Below, piece after piece: positions 1-8,305 of a stretch of 64,000 nucleotides of DNA. The number at the start of each line of letters is the position of its first letter. Position 1 is the stretch's first letter. The DNA is from Pseudomonas oryzae (GTDB lineage: Bacteria > Pseudomonadota > Gammaproteobacteria > Pseudomonadales > Pseudomonadaceae), in the NCBI RefSeq assembly GCF_900104805.1, contig NZ_LT629751.1:1531001-1595000 (forward strand), in the 5' to 3' direction. A program made the position numbers and the translations under genes. Under the pieces are notes generated by a model. It was not told the origin of the DNA and ran no database searches. It saw nothing but the letters and a program-made list of their open reading frames with translations.

Positions 1-254
1 CCATTGTTCTGGGCGAAGGCGTCGAGGATCGCGTAGAGCTTCTTCTCCTTCTCCGCCTGGTACTTCCAATAGGCGTCCATGGTCAAGCGGAAGGGGTCCT
101 CCCACTTGTCCCAGTCGGTGATCTTGATGCCCTCGAACTGTTCGAAGGGGAAGATGTCCTCTTTCTTCTGGTAGCTGGGCTCCCAGTCGAGGTCGCGGGT
201 CAGATAGCGGTACTTGTCTTTCAGGCCGAGCTTTTTCTTGTTGTTGGTGGTCAT
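1..254 (-). CDS. dmpN: Phenol hydroxylase large (oxygenase alpha) subunit, N-terminal part only
   Basis: This is the first 84 residues of the large subunit of a multicomponent phenol hydroxylase; the rest lies beyond the window. The protein carries the di-iron centre that hydroxylates phenol to catechol, but those ligands are not in this fragment. The N-terminus (MTTNNKKKLGLKDKYRYLTR, then a Trp/Tyr-rich stretch with DKWEDPFRLTMDAYWKYQAE) is typical of DmpN/PhN. The gene starts 14 bases after the stop of the dmpM-like gene, so it belongs to the same operon. Identification comes from recognising the sequence plus the conserved dmpK-L-M-N order. Confidence 0.9.
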   Translation of the reverse strand, partial: MTTNNKKKLGLKDKYRYLTRDLDWEPSYQKKEDIFPFEQFEGIKITDWDKWEDPFRLTMDAYWKYQAEKEKKLYAILDAFAQNN

Positions 255-268
255 CTCGCGGCTCCCAA

Positions 269-538
269 TCAGTTTTTCCACTCGAGGACGAAACGCTCCT
301 CGTCTTCATCGACGTTGCCGCCGATGGTGATTACATCCACCAGCATCTCCTGGACGTCCCAGGTGCGACCGAACTTCTCCTCCATGGTGTCGCGGCGGAT
401 CTCCAGACGGTTTTCCGCCTCGATGCGGATCAGCGCCGGCTGATGCAGCACCTTGGCCTGAGGGTTGTCCTCGACGATGCCTTCCACCAGGTAGCGGGCG
501 TTGTCGTTGTCCTGCAGGACGATAAAAACCAGTGACAT
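269..538 (-). CDS. dmpM: Phenol hydroxylase regulatory (coupling) protein, DmpM/P2 type
   Basis: An 89-residue small acidic protein of the MmoB/DmpM family. In phenol hydroxylase and methane monooxygenase systems this cofactor-free component binds the oxygenase and is needed for efficient turnover. The start MSLVFIVLQDNDNARYLVEG and the acidic end (DEDEERFVLEWKN) fit the family, as does the length of about 90 residues. It lies between the dmpL-like gene (16-base gap) and the dmpN-like gene (14-base gap). Nothing in the frame looks damaged. Confidence 0.92.
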   Translation of the reverse strand: MSLVFIVLQDNDNARYLVEGIVEDNPQAKVLHQPALIRIEAENRLEIRRDTMEEKFGRTWDVQEMLVDVITIGGNVDEDEERFVLEWKN

Positions 539-554
539 GTCTGCGTACCTTCAG

Positions 555-1541
555 TCAGTTGAACAGGCCGAGTTTCTTCAAGCGTGCAGCGAAGTCCTGC
601 TGCACGCCCGCCAAGGCTTCATGGCCAGGGCCAACCTTGGCCAGCGGTGCCAGCGCCTCAATGACGCGCCCCTGCCAGTGATCAATCCAGGCTTCGATCT
701 GCTCCCGGTTCTCGGTGCGCTCGGCGGTCACGGTCTTGACCATGGCGTCGACCCAGCGAGTGGTTTCGGCGTACCAATTGCGCATGAACTCGGTGAGCAT
801 GCCGACGTCGCCGGCGCCTTCTGCGCTCAGGGTCTCGTCGAGCTTTTGATAGATAAGTGGGAACAACAGTCCGTCGCTGACCAGGTTCTGTAGCAGGCTC
901 AGCTCAAACCAGTCCTTGACTACTAGGCTGTCCTCGACCAGGCGGCGCAGGCCCTGCCACTCCGGGGCGTGCATCCACTGCTGCTTGGCAGCGTCGAGGG
1001 ATTCGCCGGTGCCACCGTCGAGCATCAAGCCTATGCGCGACAGGTACTGGGCGATGCCCAGACGGTCCATGGCATGGAACATATGCTGTTGAGTGACTGT
1101 GGTAGCGAAACCGTCGGCGGCGATGCTGCTGTTGTTCATGTTGGCGCCCAACTCTGCGTGGCGCAGAGGGAGCAGCAGGCGGGCTACGCGCTCGCGCTGC
1201 TCGTTACTCAGGCGGCCCAGCAGGTCGCGTTTCTCGCAGAAGGCGAAGTCGTGCTCAGTGGTTTCCTGCATACGTGCACGGGTCTGCACATAGGCGCCGT
1301 AGTAGAACTGGCGCGGATCGACGACCGCATACCAGTCGTTCATGCGGATGCAGGTACGGGTTGGATCGTTGAGAAGCTTGTCTGGCTGCCACTGCGGACG
1401 GTAGTGGAAGTTGACCTTGGGCTCGAGGTCGAAGCTGGCTTCCTGATAGCGGCTGGCGGGCTTATCACCGAAGCGACGGCGAGTGTGGCTGAAGGTTTGG
1501 CGGATAGGTTCCACCGCGTGCGTTTTGATTTCAATGTTCAT
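555..1541 (-). CDS. dmpL: Phenol hydroxylase oxygenase beta subunit (P1)
   Basis: A 328-residue protein of the di-iron oxygenase small/beta subunit family (DmpL, PhhL, TouE-like). It forms the hydroxylase core with the large subunit but lacks the catalytic iron site. The start at 1541 (MNIEIKTHAVEPIRQTFSHT) matches DmpL-type N-termini; the reading frame continues upstream, but that part has no family resemblance and overlaps the preceding dmpK-like gene. Internal stretches such as EHDFAFCEKRDLL and LPLRHAELGANMNNS are typical of the family. It follows the dmpK-like gene by 49 bases in the same direction. Confidence 0.92.
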   Translation of the reverse strand: MNIEIKTHAVEPIRQTFSHTRRRFGDKPASRYQEASFDLEPKVNFHYRPQWQPDKLLNDPTRTCIRMNDWYAVVDPRQFYYGAYVQTRARMQETTEHDFAFCEKRDLLGRLSNEQRERVARLLLPLRHAELGANMNNSSIAADGFATTVTQQHMFHAMDRLGIAQYLSRIGLMLDGGTGESLDAAKQQWMHAPEWQGLRRLVEDSLVVKDWFELSLLQNLVSDGLLFPLIYQKLDETLSAEGAGDVGMLTEFMRNWYAETTRWVDAMVKTVTAERTENREQIEAWIDHWQGRVIEALAPLAKVGPGHEALAGVQQDFAARLKKLGLFN

Positions 1542-1590
1542 GTCGACCGTACCGTGTTGTTTTTGTGTGCGGTTGCGCGTTGCAGGCCTG

Positions 1591-1860
1591 TCAGTTCGTG
1601 GTCTTAGGCATTCGGCGGCCAGCGTCGCCAAAGCGCCACTTGACCATGTCCTCGTCCACCGCTGCGGCCATCTCGGCATCCATGAACACCACGTTGTTGT
1701 GGCTACAGAACGACACAAAGGCCTCATGCGGCAGCACCAACTCGACGAACAGGTCGGGGTAGCCAATGGCGAAGTCAAACTCCACGAACTTGGCTTCGGG
1801 CTCGCTGCGGACGCGGACGTAGCGTTTGAGCTGCTCAAAGTTATTGTCCGATGCAGTCAT
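1591..1860 (-). CDS. dmpK: Phenol hydroxylase assembly protein, DmpK type
   Basis: An 89-residue first gene of the phenol hydroxylase operon. DmpK-like proteins are not part of the active enzyme but are thought to help assemble iron into the oxygenase. The sequence (FVEFDFAIGYPDLFVELVLP, CSHNNVVFMDAEMAAAVDED) fits the family. The ATG at 1860 was chosen because a GGAG ribosome site lies just upstream on the minus strand and the product then has the usual length of about 90 residues. The sigma-54 promoter at 1901-1916 lies 41 bases upstream. Confidence 0.9.
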   Translation of the reverse strand: MTASDNNFEQLKRYVRVRSEPEAKFVEFDFAIGYPDLFVELVLPHEAFVSFCSHNNVVFMDAEMAAAVDEDMVKWRFGDAGRRMPKTTN

Positions 1861-1900
1861 CTCGGTATCTCCAGGTTGCGCTGCTTGCCTGGAGCAATAG

Positions 1901-1916
1901 AGCAACAGCTGTGCCA
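1901..1916 (-). promoter_or_regulatory. Sigma-54 (-24/-12) promoter of the phenol hydroxylase operon
   Basis: Read on the minus strand the sequence is TGGCAC-AGCTG-TTGCT, an exact match to the sigma-54 consensus TGGCAC-N5-TTGCW. The -24 element is at 1911-1916 and the -12 element at 1901-1905, which places the transcript start near 1890. Its position in front of the dmpK-like gene and next to a gene for a DmpR-type activator is the arrangement known for the Po promoter of dmp systems. Confidence 0.93.
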
Positions 1917-1945
1917 GGGTCTCGGCGGGTGGTTTGGATTTTTTA

Positions 1946-1958
1946 TAAGCTGTTGATG
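1946..1958. promoter_or_regulatory. Candidate IHF binding site
   Basis: TAAGCTGTTGATG matches the IHF consensus YAANNNNTTGATW at 12 of 13 positions. It sits in an AT-rich stretch about 56-68 bases upstream of the predicted start of the phenol hydroxylase transcript, between the sigma-54 promoter and the candidate activator site. IHF bends this interval in the related Po and Pu promoters. Confidence 0.6.
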
Positions 1959-2048
1959 AAAAAGGATTTTTTGTTTTATCGGCGGCTAAGATCGGCCGTT
2001 TTTCAGAGCTGTTTGGTCCTTGGCGGGCGGCCAGGGCGGGGTGGGGCT

Positions 2049-2068
2049 TTGATCATTTGGAGAATCAA
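2049..2068. promoter_or_regulatory. Candidate DmpR upstream activating sequence
   Basis: An inverted repeat with TTGAT at 2049-2053 and ATCAA at 2064-2068, ten bases apart. Its centre is about 168 bases upstream of the predicted phenol-operon start, the distance at which XylR/DmpR activators bind. A clear second site, usual for this class, was not found. Confidence 0.5.
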
Positions 2069-2321
2069 CCGATGTGCTTGTGCAAATGCACAGGTGAAGA
2101 TGTCGACCCAGGCGGGGAGGGCTTGTGCAAGGCCTGGATTGGCGACTGATGTGATGATTGAGCAGCTCCACAAGCCCTGGGGGGGGCGCCCTGCTCGATT
2201 GGTTGTTTTTTTTTGCGTTACAGGCTTCTATGTCGCGCTCTGCCGCTAGAGCCGTGTCCCGTCGTAGCTCCACGGGGCGCCGGGAGCCCCCCATCACAAC
2301 TACTCTCAGGGGATATGCCTA

Positions 2322-4013
2322 ATGACCAAGAAGAACAATCAACAGCTGCCATACCCTGATGTTCATGACCTGAGTGATCTGATCCATTTCCTTAGCGAGG
2401 AAGGCAAGATCTGGTTAGGCGAACAGCGAATGTTGCTGATGCCGCTCTCGTCGCTAGCCAACTTCCGCCGCGAGATCATTAATCTGCTTGGTGTCGAGCG
2501 TGCCAAGGGGTTCTTCCTGCGCCTGGGTTATCAGTCCGGTCTTAAGGATGCCGAGCTGACGCGCAAGCTCAGACCTAACAGCAGCGAGCTGGACAACTTT
2601 CTTGCCGGTCCGCAGCTGCATATGCTCAAAGGCATGGCTCGTACGCCCGTTGTTAACGCTGACATCGACATCGAAACGGGCCGCTTTTATGTCGAGGCAG
2701 AATGGATTGACTCATTCGAGGTAGATATCTGCCAGACTGAACTGGGCCTGATGGAGCAGCCGGTTTGCTGGACGCTACTCGGCTACGCCTGCGGCTATTC
2801 TTCGTCTTTCATGGGCCGCGAGATCATCTACAAGGAGGTCAGCTGTCGCGGCTGTGGCGACGACAAGTGCAGGGTGGTCGGTAAGAGAGCCGAAGACTGG
2901 GAGGATGCTGCCGAGTTTAGGGCTTATTTCAAAAGCGATCCGGTGATTGACGAGCTCTACGAGCTACAGTCGCAGATCACCTGCCTTCGCAGCCGTCTAC
3001 AGAGTCAGGATGGCCAGTACTACGGTATCGGTCAGTCCCAGGCCTACCAGCGGGTCTGCCAGATAATCGACAAGGCGGCGCGCGGCAAAGTGTCTGTGCT
3101 GCTGCTCGGTGAGACCGGAGTCGGCAAGGAGGTCATTGCGCGTAGTGTGCACCTGCGCAGCGCGCGTGCTGATCAGCCATTCGTGCCGGTGAACTGCGCA
3201 GCGATTCCGCCAGACCTGATCGAGGCGGAGCTGTTCGGTGTCGAGAAAGGTGCCTATACCGGCGCCATACAGTCGCGCCCCGGGCGCTTCGAGCGTGCCC
3301 ATGGCGGCACTATCTTCCTCGACGAGGTTATCGAGCTTACCCCGCGCGCCCAGGCCACACTGCTGCGCGTGCTACAGGAGGGTGAGCTGGAGAGGGTCGG
3401 CGGCTATCACGCACGAAAGATAGACGTACGGGTAATAGCCGCGACCAACGAGGATCTCGCTGAGGCGGTGCAGGCTGGGCGTTTCCGCGCTGACCTGTTC
3501 TACCGTCTCAATGTGTTCCCGGTGCAGATACCGCCGCTGCGTGAGCGCCGTGAGGACATCCCATTGCTGGTCGAACACTTTCTCAAGAAGTTCCACGACG
3601 AGTACGGCAAGAAGACCCTTGGCCTGTCCGACCGCGCCATCGAGGCCTGCCAGCAGTATGCCTGGCCGGGCAACATCCGCGAGCTGGAAAACGTCATTGA
3701 GCGCGGGGTGATCCTTACCGACAGCAACGAGAGCATCAGCGTCGAGGCGCTGTTCCCCGGTCTGGAGCTGAAGAGGCAGAGAATAGGCGTCCGTCGTTTG
3801 TCCAGCGCTGGTGATCTGGTTCAGCGCAGTCAATGGCTCTCCGAGATCCTCGCAGAGGGCGTCAGTCTTGAGGAGGTAGAGGCTGCTCTGATGCGCGAGG
3901 CCATGGAGCGCAGCAGCCAGAACGTGTCGGGCGCCGCGCGTCTCCTTGGCATGACCCGCGCAGCCCTGGCCTACAGGCTGAAGAAGATTGGCTTCGAGTT
4001 TCAAGAGGAGTAG
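2322..4013 (+). CDS. dmpR: Phenol-responsive sigma-54-dependent transcriptional activator, DmpR/XylR type
   Basis: A 563-residue NtrC-type activator that senses phenols directly and switches on the divergent phenol hydroxylase operon. Residues 1-210 hold the aromatic-sensing domain, including a V4R region with the Cys-rich stretch [10 protein letters not shown]. The AAA+ domain has Walker A GETGVGKE at residues 263-270, the sigma-54 contact loop as GAYTGA at 310-315 (the usual form is GAFTGA) and Walker B-like FLDEV. A Fis-type helix-turn-helix starts near residue 534. AGGGGA upstream of the ATG serves as ribosome site. The gene uses more A/T-ending codons than genes further right, as is common for transferred catabolic modules. 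Confidence 0.95.
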   Translation: MTKKNNQQLPYPDVHDLSDLIHFLSEEGKIWLGEQRMLLMPLSSLANFRREIINLLGVERAKGFFLRLGYQSGLKDAELTRKLRPNSSELDNFLAGPQLHMLKGMARTPVVNADIDIETGRFYVEAEWIDSFEVDICQTELGLMEQPVCWTLLGYACGYSSSFMGREIIYKEVSCRGCGDDKCRVVGKRAEDWEDAAEFRAYFKSDPVIDELYELQSQITCLRSRLQSQDGQYYGIGQSQAYQRVCQIIDKAARGKVSVLLLGETGVGKEVIARSVHLRSARADQPFVPVNCAAIPPDLIEAELFGVEKGAYTGAIQSRPGRFERAHGGTIFLDEVIELTPRAQATLLRVLQEGELERVGGYHARKIDVRVIAATNEDLAEAVQAGRFRADLFYRLNVFPVQIPPLRERREDIPLLVEHFLKKFHDEYGKKTLGLSDRAIEACQQYAWPGNIRELENVIERGVILTDSNESISVEALFPGLELKRQRIGVRRLSSAGDLVQRSQWLSEILAEGVSLEEVEAALMREAMERSSQNVSGAARLLGMTRAALAYRLKKIGFEFQEE

Positions 4014-4021
4014 CGATGTAG

Positions 4022-4535
4022 GAGCTCGATCTCGATAGCACTACCCGAGCCGCCAGTACCACTGCCTCAGCCGCAGTTGAGACTGACCAGCAAGATTTCA
4101 CTTGGGCCTGTGAAAGCCTTGTGTATCCGCCGGCTGTAATGCTCTCGTCCGGTCAGGATGCCGATTCTCGCTACCTCATGGCTTTGCTGGAGCAGATCAC
4201 TCGTCACAGTAGCGAAGGTCGTCCGCGCAAGCGCTGCTGATATGTACTGGCGACAAAGGGCTATGGCTGCCAGAGCCTACGCCAGTACTTCGACCGATAC
4301 GGCGTTCAGCCGGTCATCCCAGATGCATTTCAAGCCTCGGCCAGGTTTGGCTAGCGACGGCTAGACGAGCTCCAGTGCTGAAAGCGCAATGATATTGAGC
4401 GGCTATAACAGCTGGCTCAATGGAAAGCACCGTCTACGCCCCCGCTATGAGGTGCTGGCCAGCAGCGTCGAGGCTATGGTCATGCAGGCGGGCATCCAGA
4501 AATGCCTGCGTGCGGGCTTTAAGACAAATACCTAG
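4022..4535 (+). pseudogene. Decayed IS5-family-type transposase remnant
   Basis: Frame 4022 reads ELDLDSTTRAAS, like the first catalytic-Asp region of IS5-type DDE transposases. After an in-frame stop at 4238 the same frame gives LATKGYGCQSLRQYFDRYG; intact relatives usually have ADKGYD here, so the second catalytic Asp has become Thr. Shifted frames then give RNDIERL and WLNGKHRLRPRYEVLASS, the usual C-terminal region carrying the catalytic Glu, ending at 4535. Stops and frameshifts make it non-functional. It starts nine bases after the dmpR stop. No terminal inverted repeats were recognised. The following 225 bases, up to 4760, show no gene. Confidence 0.72.
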
Positions 4536-4760
4536 GCCCTGCGCCGGATGTTTTAGCATTTGGACAAGCCCCCGCGCGACTTTACCAGTTGCTTAAGTGC
4601 AGGCCCTTCCCGATAGCGGCGGGAAGTAATCGCGCACTCATCGAAATTATAAAAATCATTACATATCAATACTTTAGCTGATAGATGGGGTGCCGTGCGA
4701 GGTTTGGCACAGCGGTTGCTATAGGTCATCCAACTGCTTCTCAACAAAAACAAGACAGTA

Positions 4761-5792
4761 GTGGTGACCCTGATGCTCCGCTTTCCCGCGTCAGCGCACG
4801 GCCGTAGCGGCCTGCGCCCACAATCCCTGCGTGTACTGCGCAGTCTCTCCGTTCTACTCGCCTTGCCTGCGGCCCTAACCGGTTGCGAGGCAGCCCTGGA
4901 TCTGGCCGGCGTCGAACAGCAGAGCCAACAGGCCAGCCAGCGCACAGACTTCTACCAGGCCATGGCCGGCAACCCGCGGGTGACCCTGCTGGCCGGCAAC
5001 GACGGCGTACTGCTCGCCAGCGCCGACCAGGGTTCGAACTGGCAGCGCCGGCAGATCGCCAGCGGCGCCAGCATCATCGACCTCGACGCCTGCGGTGACG
5101 GCAGCTTCATCGCCCTCGGCTTCGACAACCGCCTGTGGCACAGCCGCGACGACGGTCTCAGTTGGCAGTCCCTCGAGCTGCCGACCCAGGAACAGATGAT
5201 GACCTCTACCTGTGCCCCGGACGGCAGTTGGTGGGTGGCCGGCAGCTACAGCACCCTGCTGAGCAGCAGCGACCAAGGCGATAACTGGGAGGAGAACAGC
5301 CTGGACGAGGACGCCACGCTGACTACCCTGCAGTTCCTCGACGCGCAGCAGGCGGTAATCACCGGCGAGTTCGGCCTGGTGTTCACCAGTGGTGACGGTG
5401 GCACCAGCTGGCAGCAGGCCGGCAGCCTGCCGGACGAGTTCTATCCGCACGCCAGCCACTTCGCCAGCCTGGAGGAGGGCTGGGTCGGCGGCCTCAACGG
5501 CTTCATCTACCACACCACCGATGGCGGCGAGAGCTGGCAGCGCCAAGCCACCCCGTTGGCCGCGCCGATTTTCAACTTCAGTGCCAACCGTGACGGTCTG
5601 TTCGCCATCGGCGATCACAGCAGCGTGCTGCGCCTGGCCGGCGAGCGCTGGGAAACCCTGCCGACCCCCAACGCGCCGGTTTACCTGCGTGCCGCCAGCA
5701 GTAGCAACGACCATCGTCTGACCGTCGCCGGCGGCCGCGGCTTACTGCTCAATCTCGATACCCGTCCGGCCCTGGCCGCCCAGGCTGAGTGA
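4761..5792 (+). CDS. Ycf48/BNR-repeat beta-propeller lipoprotein
   Basis: A 343-residue protein with an N-terminal signal and lipobox ALTGC (Cys42), so probably lipid-anchored in the envelope. The rest is a run of BNR/Asp-box blades with motifs like SADQGSNW, SRDDGLSW, SGDGGTSW and TTDGGESW, resembling the Ycf48 photosystem assembly family, although this host has no photosystem. The start is uncertain: GTG 4761 and ATG 4773 are both possible and neither has a strong ribosome site. It lies ten bases before an RND transporter gene and belongs with the DUF1302 and DUF1329 genes; such sets recur in proteobacteria, but the substrate is unknown to me. Confidence 0.82.
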   Translation: MVTLMLRFPASAHGRSGLRPQSLRVLRSLSVLLALPAALTGCEAALDLAGVEQQSQQASQRTDFYQAMAGNPRVTLLAGNDGVLLASADQGSNWQRRQIASGASIIDLDACGDGSFIALGFDNRLWHSRDDGLSWQSLELPTQEQMMTSTCAPDGSWWVAGSYSTLLSSSDQGDNWEENSLDEDATLTTLQFLDAQQAVITGEFGLVFTSGDGGTSWQQAGSLPDEFYPHASHFASLEEGWVGGLNGFIYHTTDGGESWQRQATPLAAPIFNFSANRDGLFAIGDHSSVLRLAGERWETLPTPNAPVYLRAASSSNDHRLTVAGGRGLLLNLDTRPALAAQAE

Positions 5793-5802
5793 GGCTCCGA
5801 CC

Positions 5803-8262
5803 ATGTCCATGCATCATTTCACCCACGTATTTCATCTGGTTAAGGTCTGGCTGTTCCGCCACCCGCGCACGGTACTGGCGATCATTGCCGCGCTGACCAT
5901 CTTCTTCGCCCTGCGCATCCCGGCACTCAAGGTCTACACCGACTTTGGCGACCTGCTGCCCCAAGAGCACCCGTATATCCAGCTGCACAACAGCATCAAG
6001 GACACCTTCGGCGGTGCCAACGTGCTGGTAATCGGCGTCGAGTTCAAGGATGGCGACCTGTTCAGCAACGAGAACCTGGCCACCCTCGACCGTGTCACCC
6101 AGGGTGTCGACAGCCTGCCTGGGGTCAACCATAACCAGGTCAGCAGCCTTACCCACCGCAACTCGCGCAAGATCTGGCTGACCGAGGTCGGCAGCATCAA
6201 CTCCGAGTCCTACTACCAGGCCGAATTCGGCCCGCTCGATGACGCCCAGCTAGCGGCGATGAAGGCCGACGTGGTGGCCAACCCACGGGTTTACGGCCCT
6301 CTGGTATCGCCTGACCTCAAGGTGGCGCTGGTCAAGGCGCAGCTGATCGAGGGCCAACTCGACTACGAGAAGACCTTCACCCAGCTGCAGGCCTTGCGCC
6401 AGGCGGAAACCCGCGACGGTGTGACTCTGTACGCCACCGGCCAGCCGGTGCTGGTCGGCTGGGCCTACACCTACATGGAGCAGATCCTGCAGATCTTTGT
6501 GTTCACTGTGCTGGCCATGCTGGCGCTGCTGGTGTTCCACTTCCGCAAGGCATACGGCGTGCTGATCCCGCTGGGTGGGGTGATGATCTCGACCATCTGG
6601 GGGCTGGGCATCATCAGTCTGCTCGGCTACAACCTCGACCCGCTGGGCCTGGTGATCCCCTTCCTGATCGCTGCCCGCGCCATGAGCCACGGCGTGCAGC
6701 TGGTCGAGCGCTACTACGCTGAGGTACGCGAACTCGGCGACGGTCAGCTGGCCGCGCGCGCCACTTTCGACAGTCTGTTCCGCCCCGGTACCCTGGGCAT
6801 CGCTTCGGACGCCATTGGCCTGGCGCTGATCGCCATCGGCTCTATCGCTCTCAATACCAAGCTGGGCATATATGCCTCGCTGTGGGCGACCACGGTGATC
6901 TTCTCGGTGCTGATCGGTGTGCCGCTACTGCTGTCGATCCTGCCGCAGCCGAAAAATCCGGAGATCAAGGAAACTTTCCTGCGCCACATCGGCGCCAGCT
7001 GCGCTGCCACCGTGTCGCGTCCCGGCGCCGCCAGCAAGCTGCTGTGGCTGGCGGCCGCGGCCATCCTAGCCGGCCTTTGGGCCTCCTCGCTGGTGAAGAT
7101 CGGTGACTCCGAGCCCGGCTCGCCGATCCTCTATCCAGAACACGACTACAACGTGTCGTCCAAGGCTATCAACGAGCGCTTTCCCGGCTCCGAGGAGCTG
7201 TACATCATCGCCGAGCACGCCGAGAAGGGCGGCATCAAACGCCCGGAAGTGCTGCAGGCGCTGCAGTCGCTGCAGTCGCACATGCTCGCCGACCCCGCGG
7301 TGGGCGGCAGCAAGGGCCTGCCGGACCTGATCAAGCAGGTCAACCGGCTGATGCACAACGACGACCCGCGCTGGTTCCAGATCCCCCACGACGCCGATTA
7401 CGTCGGCGGGCTGATGTTCACCTACATGGCCTCCAGCCCGATCCCCGGCGCCCTAGACGAGTTCAACGACACCGACGACCGCATCGCCAACCTGGTCTTC
7501 TACTACAAGGACCGCCAGGGCGAGACCATCCGCCGCGCCATGCACATGGCCAAGCAGTGGATCGCCGAGCACGGCGAGGAGGTTCCGGGCCTGACCATCC
7601 GCCTGGCCGGCGGCACCCTCGGCGTCGCCGCGTCGATGAACGAGTCGGCGTTCGAAACCAATTTGGTGGTGCTGCCGCTGGTGTTCCTGCTGATTTTCGC
7701 CTTCGTCATGGTGTTCTACACCAGTTGGCATGCCGGCCTGATGATGCTGATGGCCATGCTGTTCGCCACCGTACTGACCTACGCCTACATGGGCCTGGCT
7801 GGGATGAGCATCGACATCAACACGGTGCCGGTGATCGCAGTGGGCATCGGCGTTGGCATCGACTACTCAATCTACATGATGGACCGCATCCGCGAGGAGA
7901 TGGTCAAGAGCGGCAACCTGTCCCACGCCGTGCACCGTGCCATCGCCACCACTGGCATGGCGATCAGCTTCACCGCGCTGACCCTGATGGCCGGCATCGT
8001 CATGTGGGTGCTGCTCTCCGACCTGCGCTTCCAGGCCGACGCCGCCATGCTGCTGTGCGTGATGATCGTGATCAACGGCATCGCCGCCATGCTGCTGGTG
8101 CCCGCCTGGGTGCTGGTGTTCAAGCCGCGCTTCATCACCGACGCCTACGTCGACGAAGACGGCATCATCCACGCCGACCACGACCAGCCTGCCGAATCCC
8201 TGCCGGCGGCCCAGACCAGGGCCGACGACGGGTTGCCGTACGGGGTTGCTCGCTCGGCCTGA
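5803..8262 (+). CDS. RND-superfamily (MMPL-type) membrane transporter
   Basis: An 819-residue inner-membrane protein with the two-fold RND layout: one transmembrane helix, a periplasmic loop, a block of five helices, then the same pattern again. The second block contains GIGVGIDYSIYMMDRIREEM, the charged helix typical of proton-driven MMPL/hopanoid-type exporters. The length suits a single-chain RND transporter without a tripartite adaptor. It is the second gene of the envelope cassette, ten bases after the lipoprotein gene and 43 before the DUF1302 gene. The cargo cannot be read from the sequence; a hydrophobic or lipid-like molecule is a reasonable guess given the family. Confidence 0.9.
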   Translation: MSMHHFTHVFHLVKVWLFRHPRTVLAIIAALTIFFALRIPALKVYTDFGDLLPQEHPYIQLHNSIKDTFGGANVLVIGVEFKDGDLFSNENLATLDRVTQGVDSLPGVNHNQVSSLTHRNSRKIWLTEVGSINSESYYQAEFGPLDDAQLAAMKADVVANPRVYGPLVSPDLKVALVKAQLIEGQLDYEKTFTQLQALRQAETRDGVTLYATGQPVLVGWAYTYMEQILQIFVFTVLAMLALLVFHFRKAYGVLIPLGGVMISTIWGLGIISLLGYNLDPLGLVIPFLIAARAMSHGVQLVERYYAEVRELGDGQLAARATFDSLFRPGTLGIASDAIGLALIAIGSIALNTKLGIYASLWATTVIFSVLIGVPLLLSILPQPKNPEIKETFLRHIGASCAATVSRPGAASKLLWLAAAAILAGLWASSLVKIGDSEPGSPILYPEHDYNVSSKAINERFPGSEELYIIAEHAEKGGIKRPEVLQALQSLQSHMLADPAVGGSKGLPDLIKQVNRLMHNDDPRWFQIPHDADYVGGLMFTYMASSPIPGALDEFNDTDDRIANLVFYYKDRQGETIRRAMHMAKQWIAEHGEEVPGLTIRLAGGTLGVAASMNESAFETNLVVLPLVFLLIFAFVMVFYTSWHAGLMMLMAMLFATVLTYAYMGLAGMSIDINTVPVIAVGIGVGIDYSIYMMDRIREEMVKSGNLSHAVHRAIATTGMAISFTALTLMAGIVMWVLLSDLRFQADAAMLLCVMIVINGIAAMLLVPAWVLVFKPRFITDAYVDEDGIIHADHDQPAESLPAAQTRADDGLPYGVARSA

Positions 8263-8305
8263 GGCCGGGCGAGCTGTCCTGCTCATGACCGTTAGAGGAA
8301 CTGCC

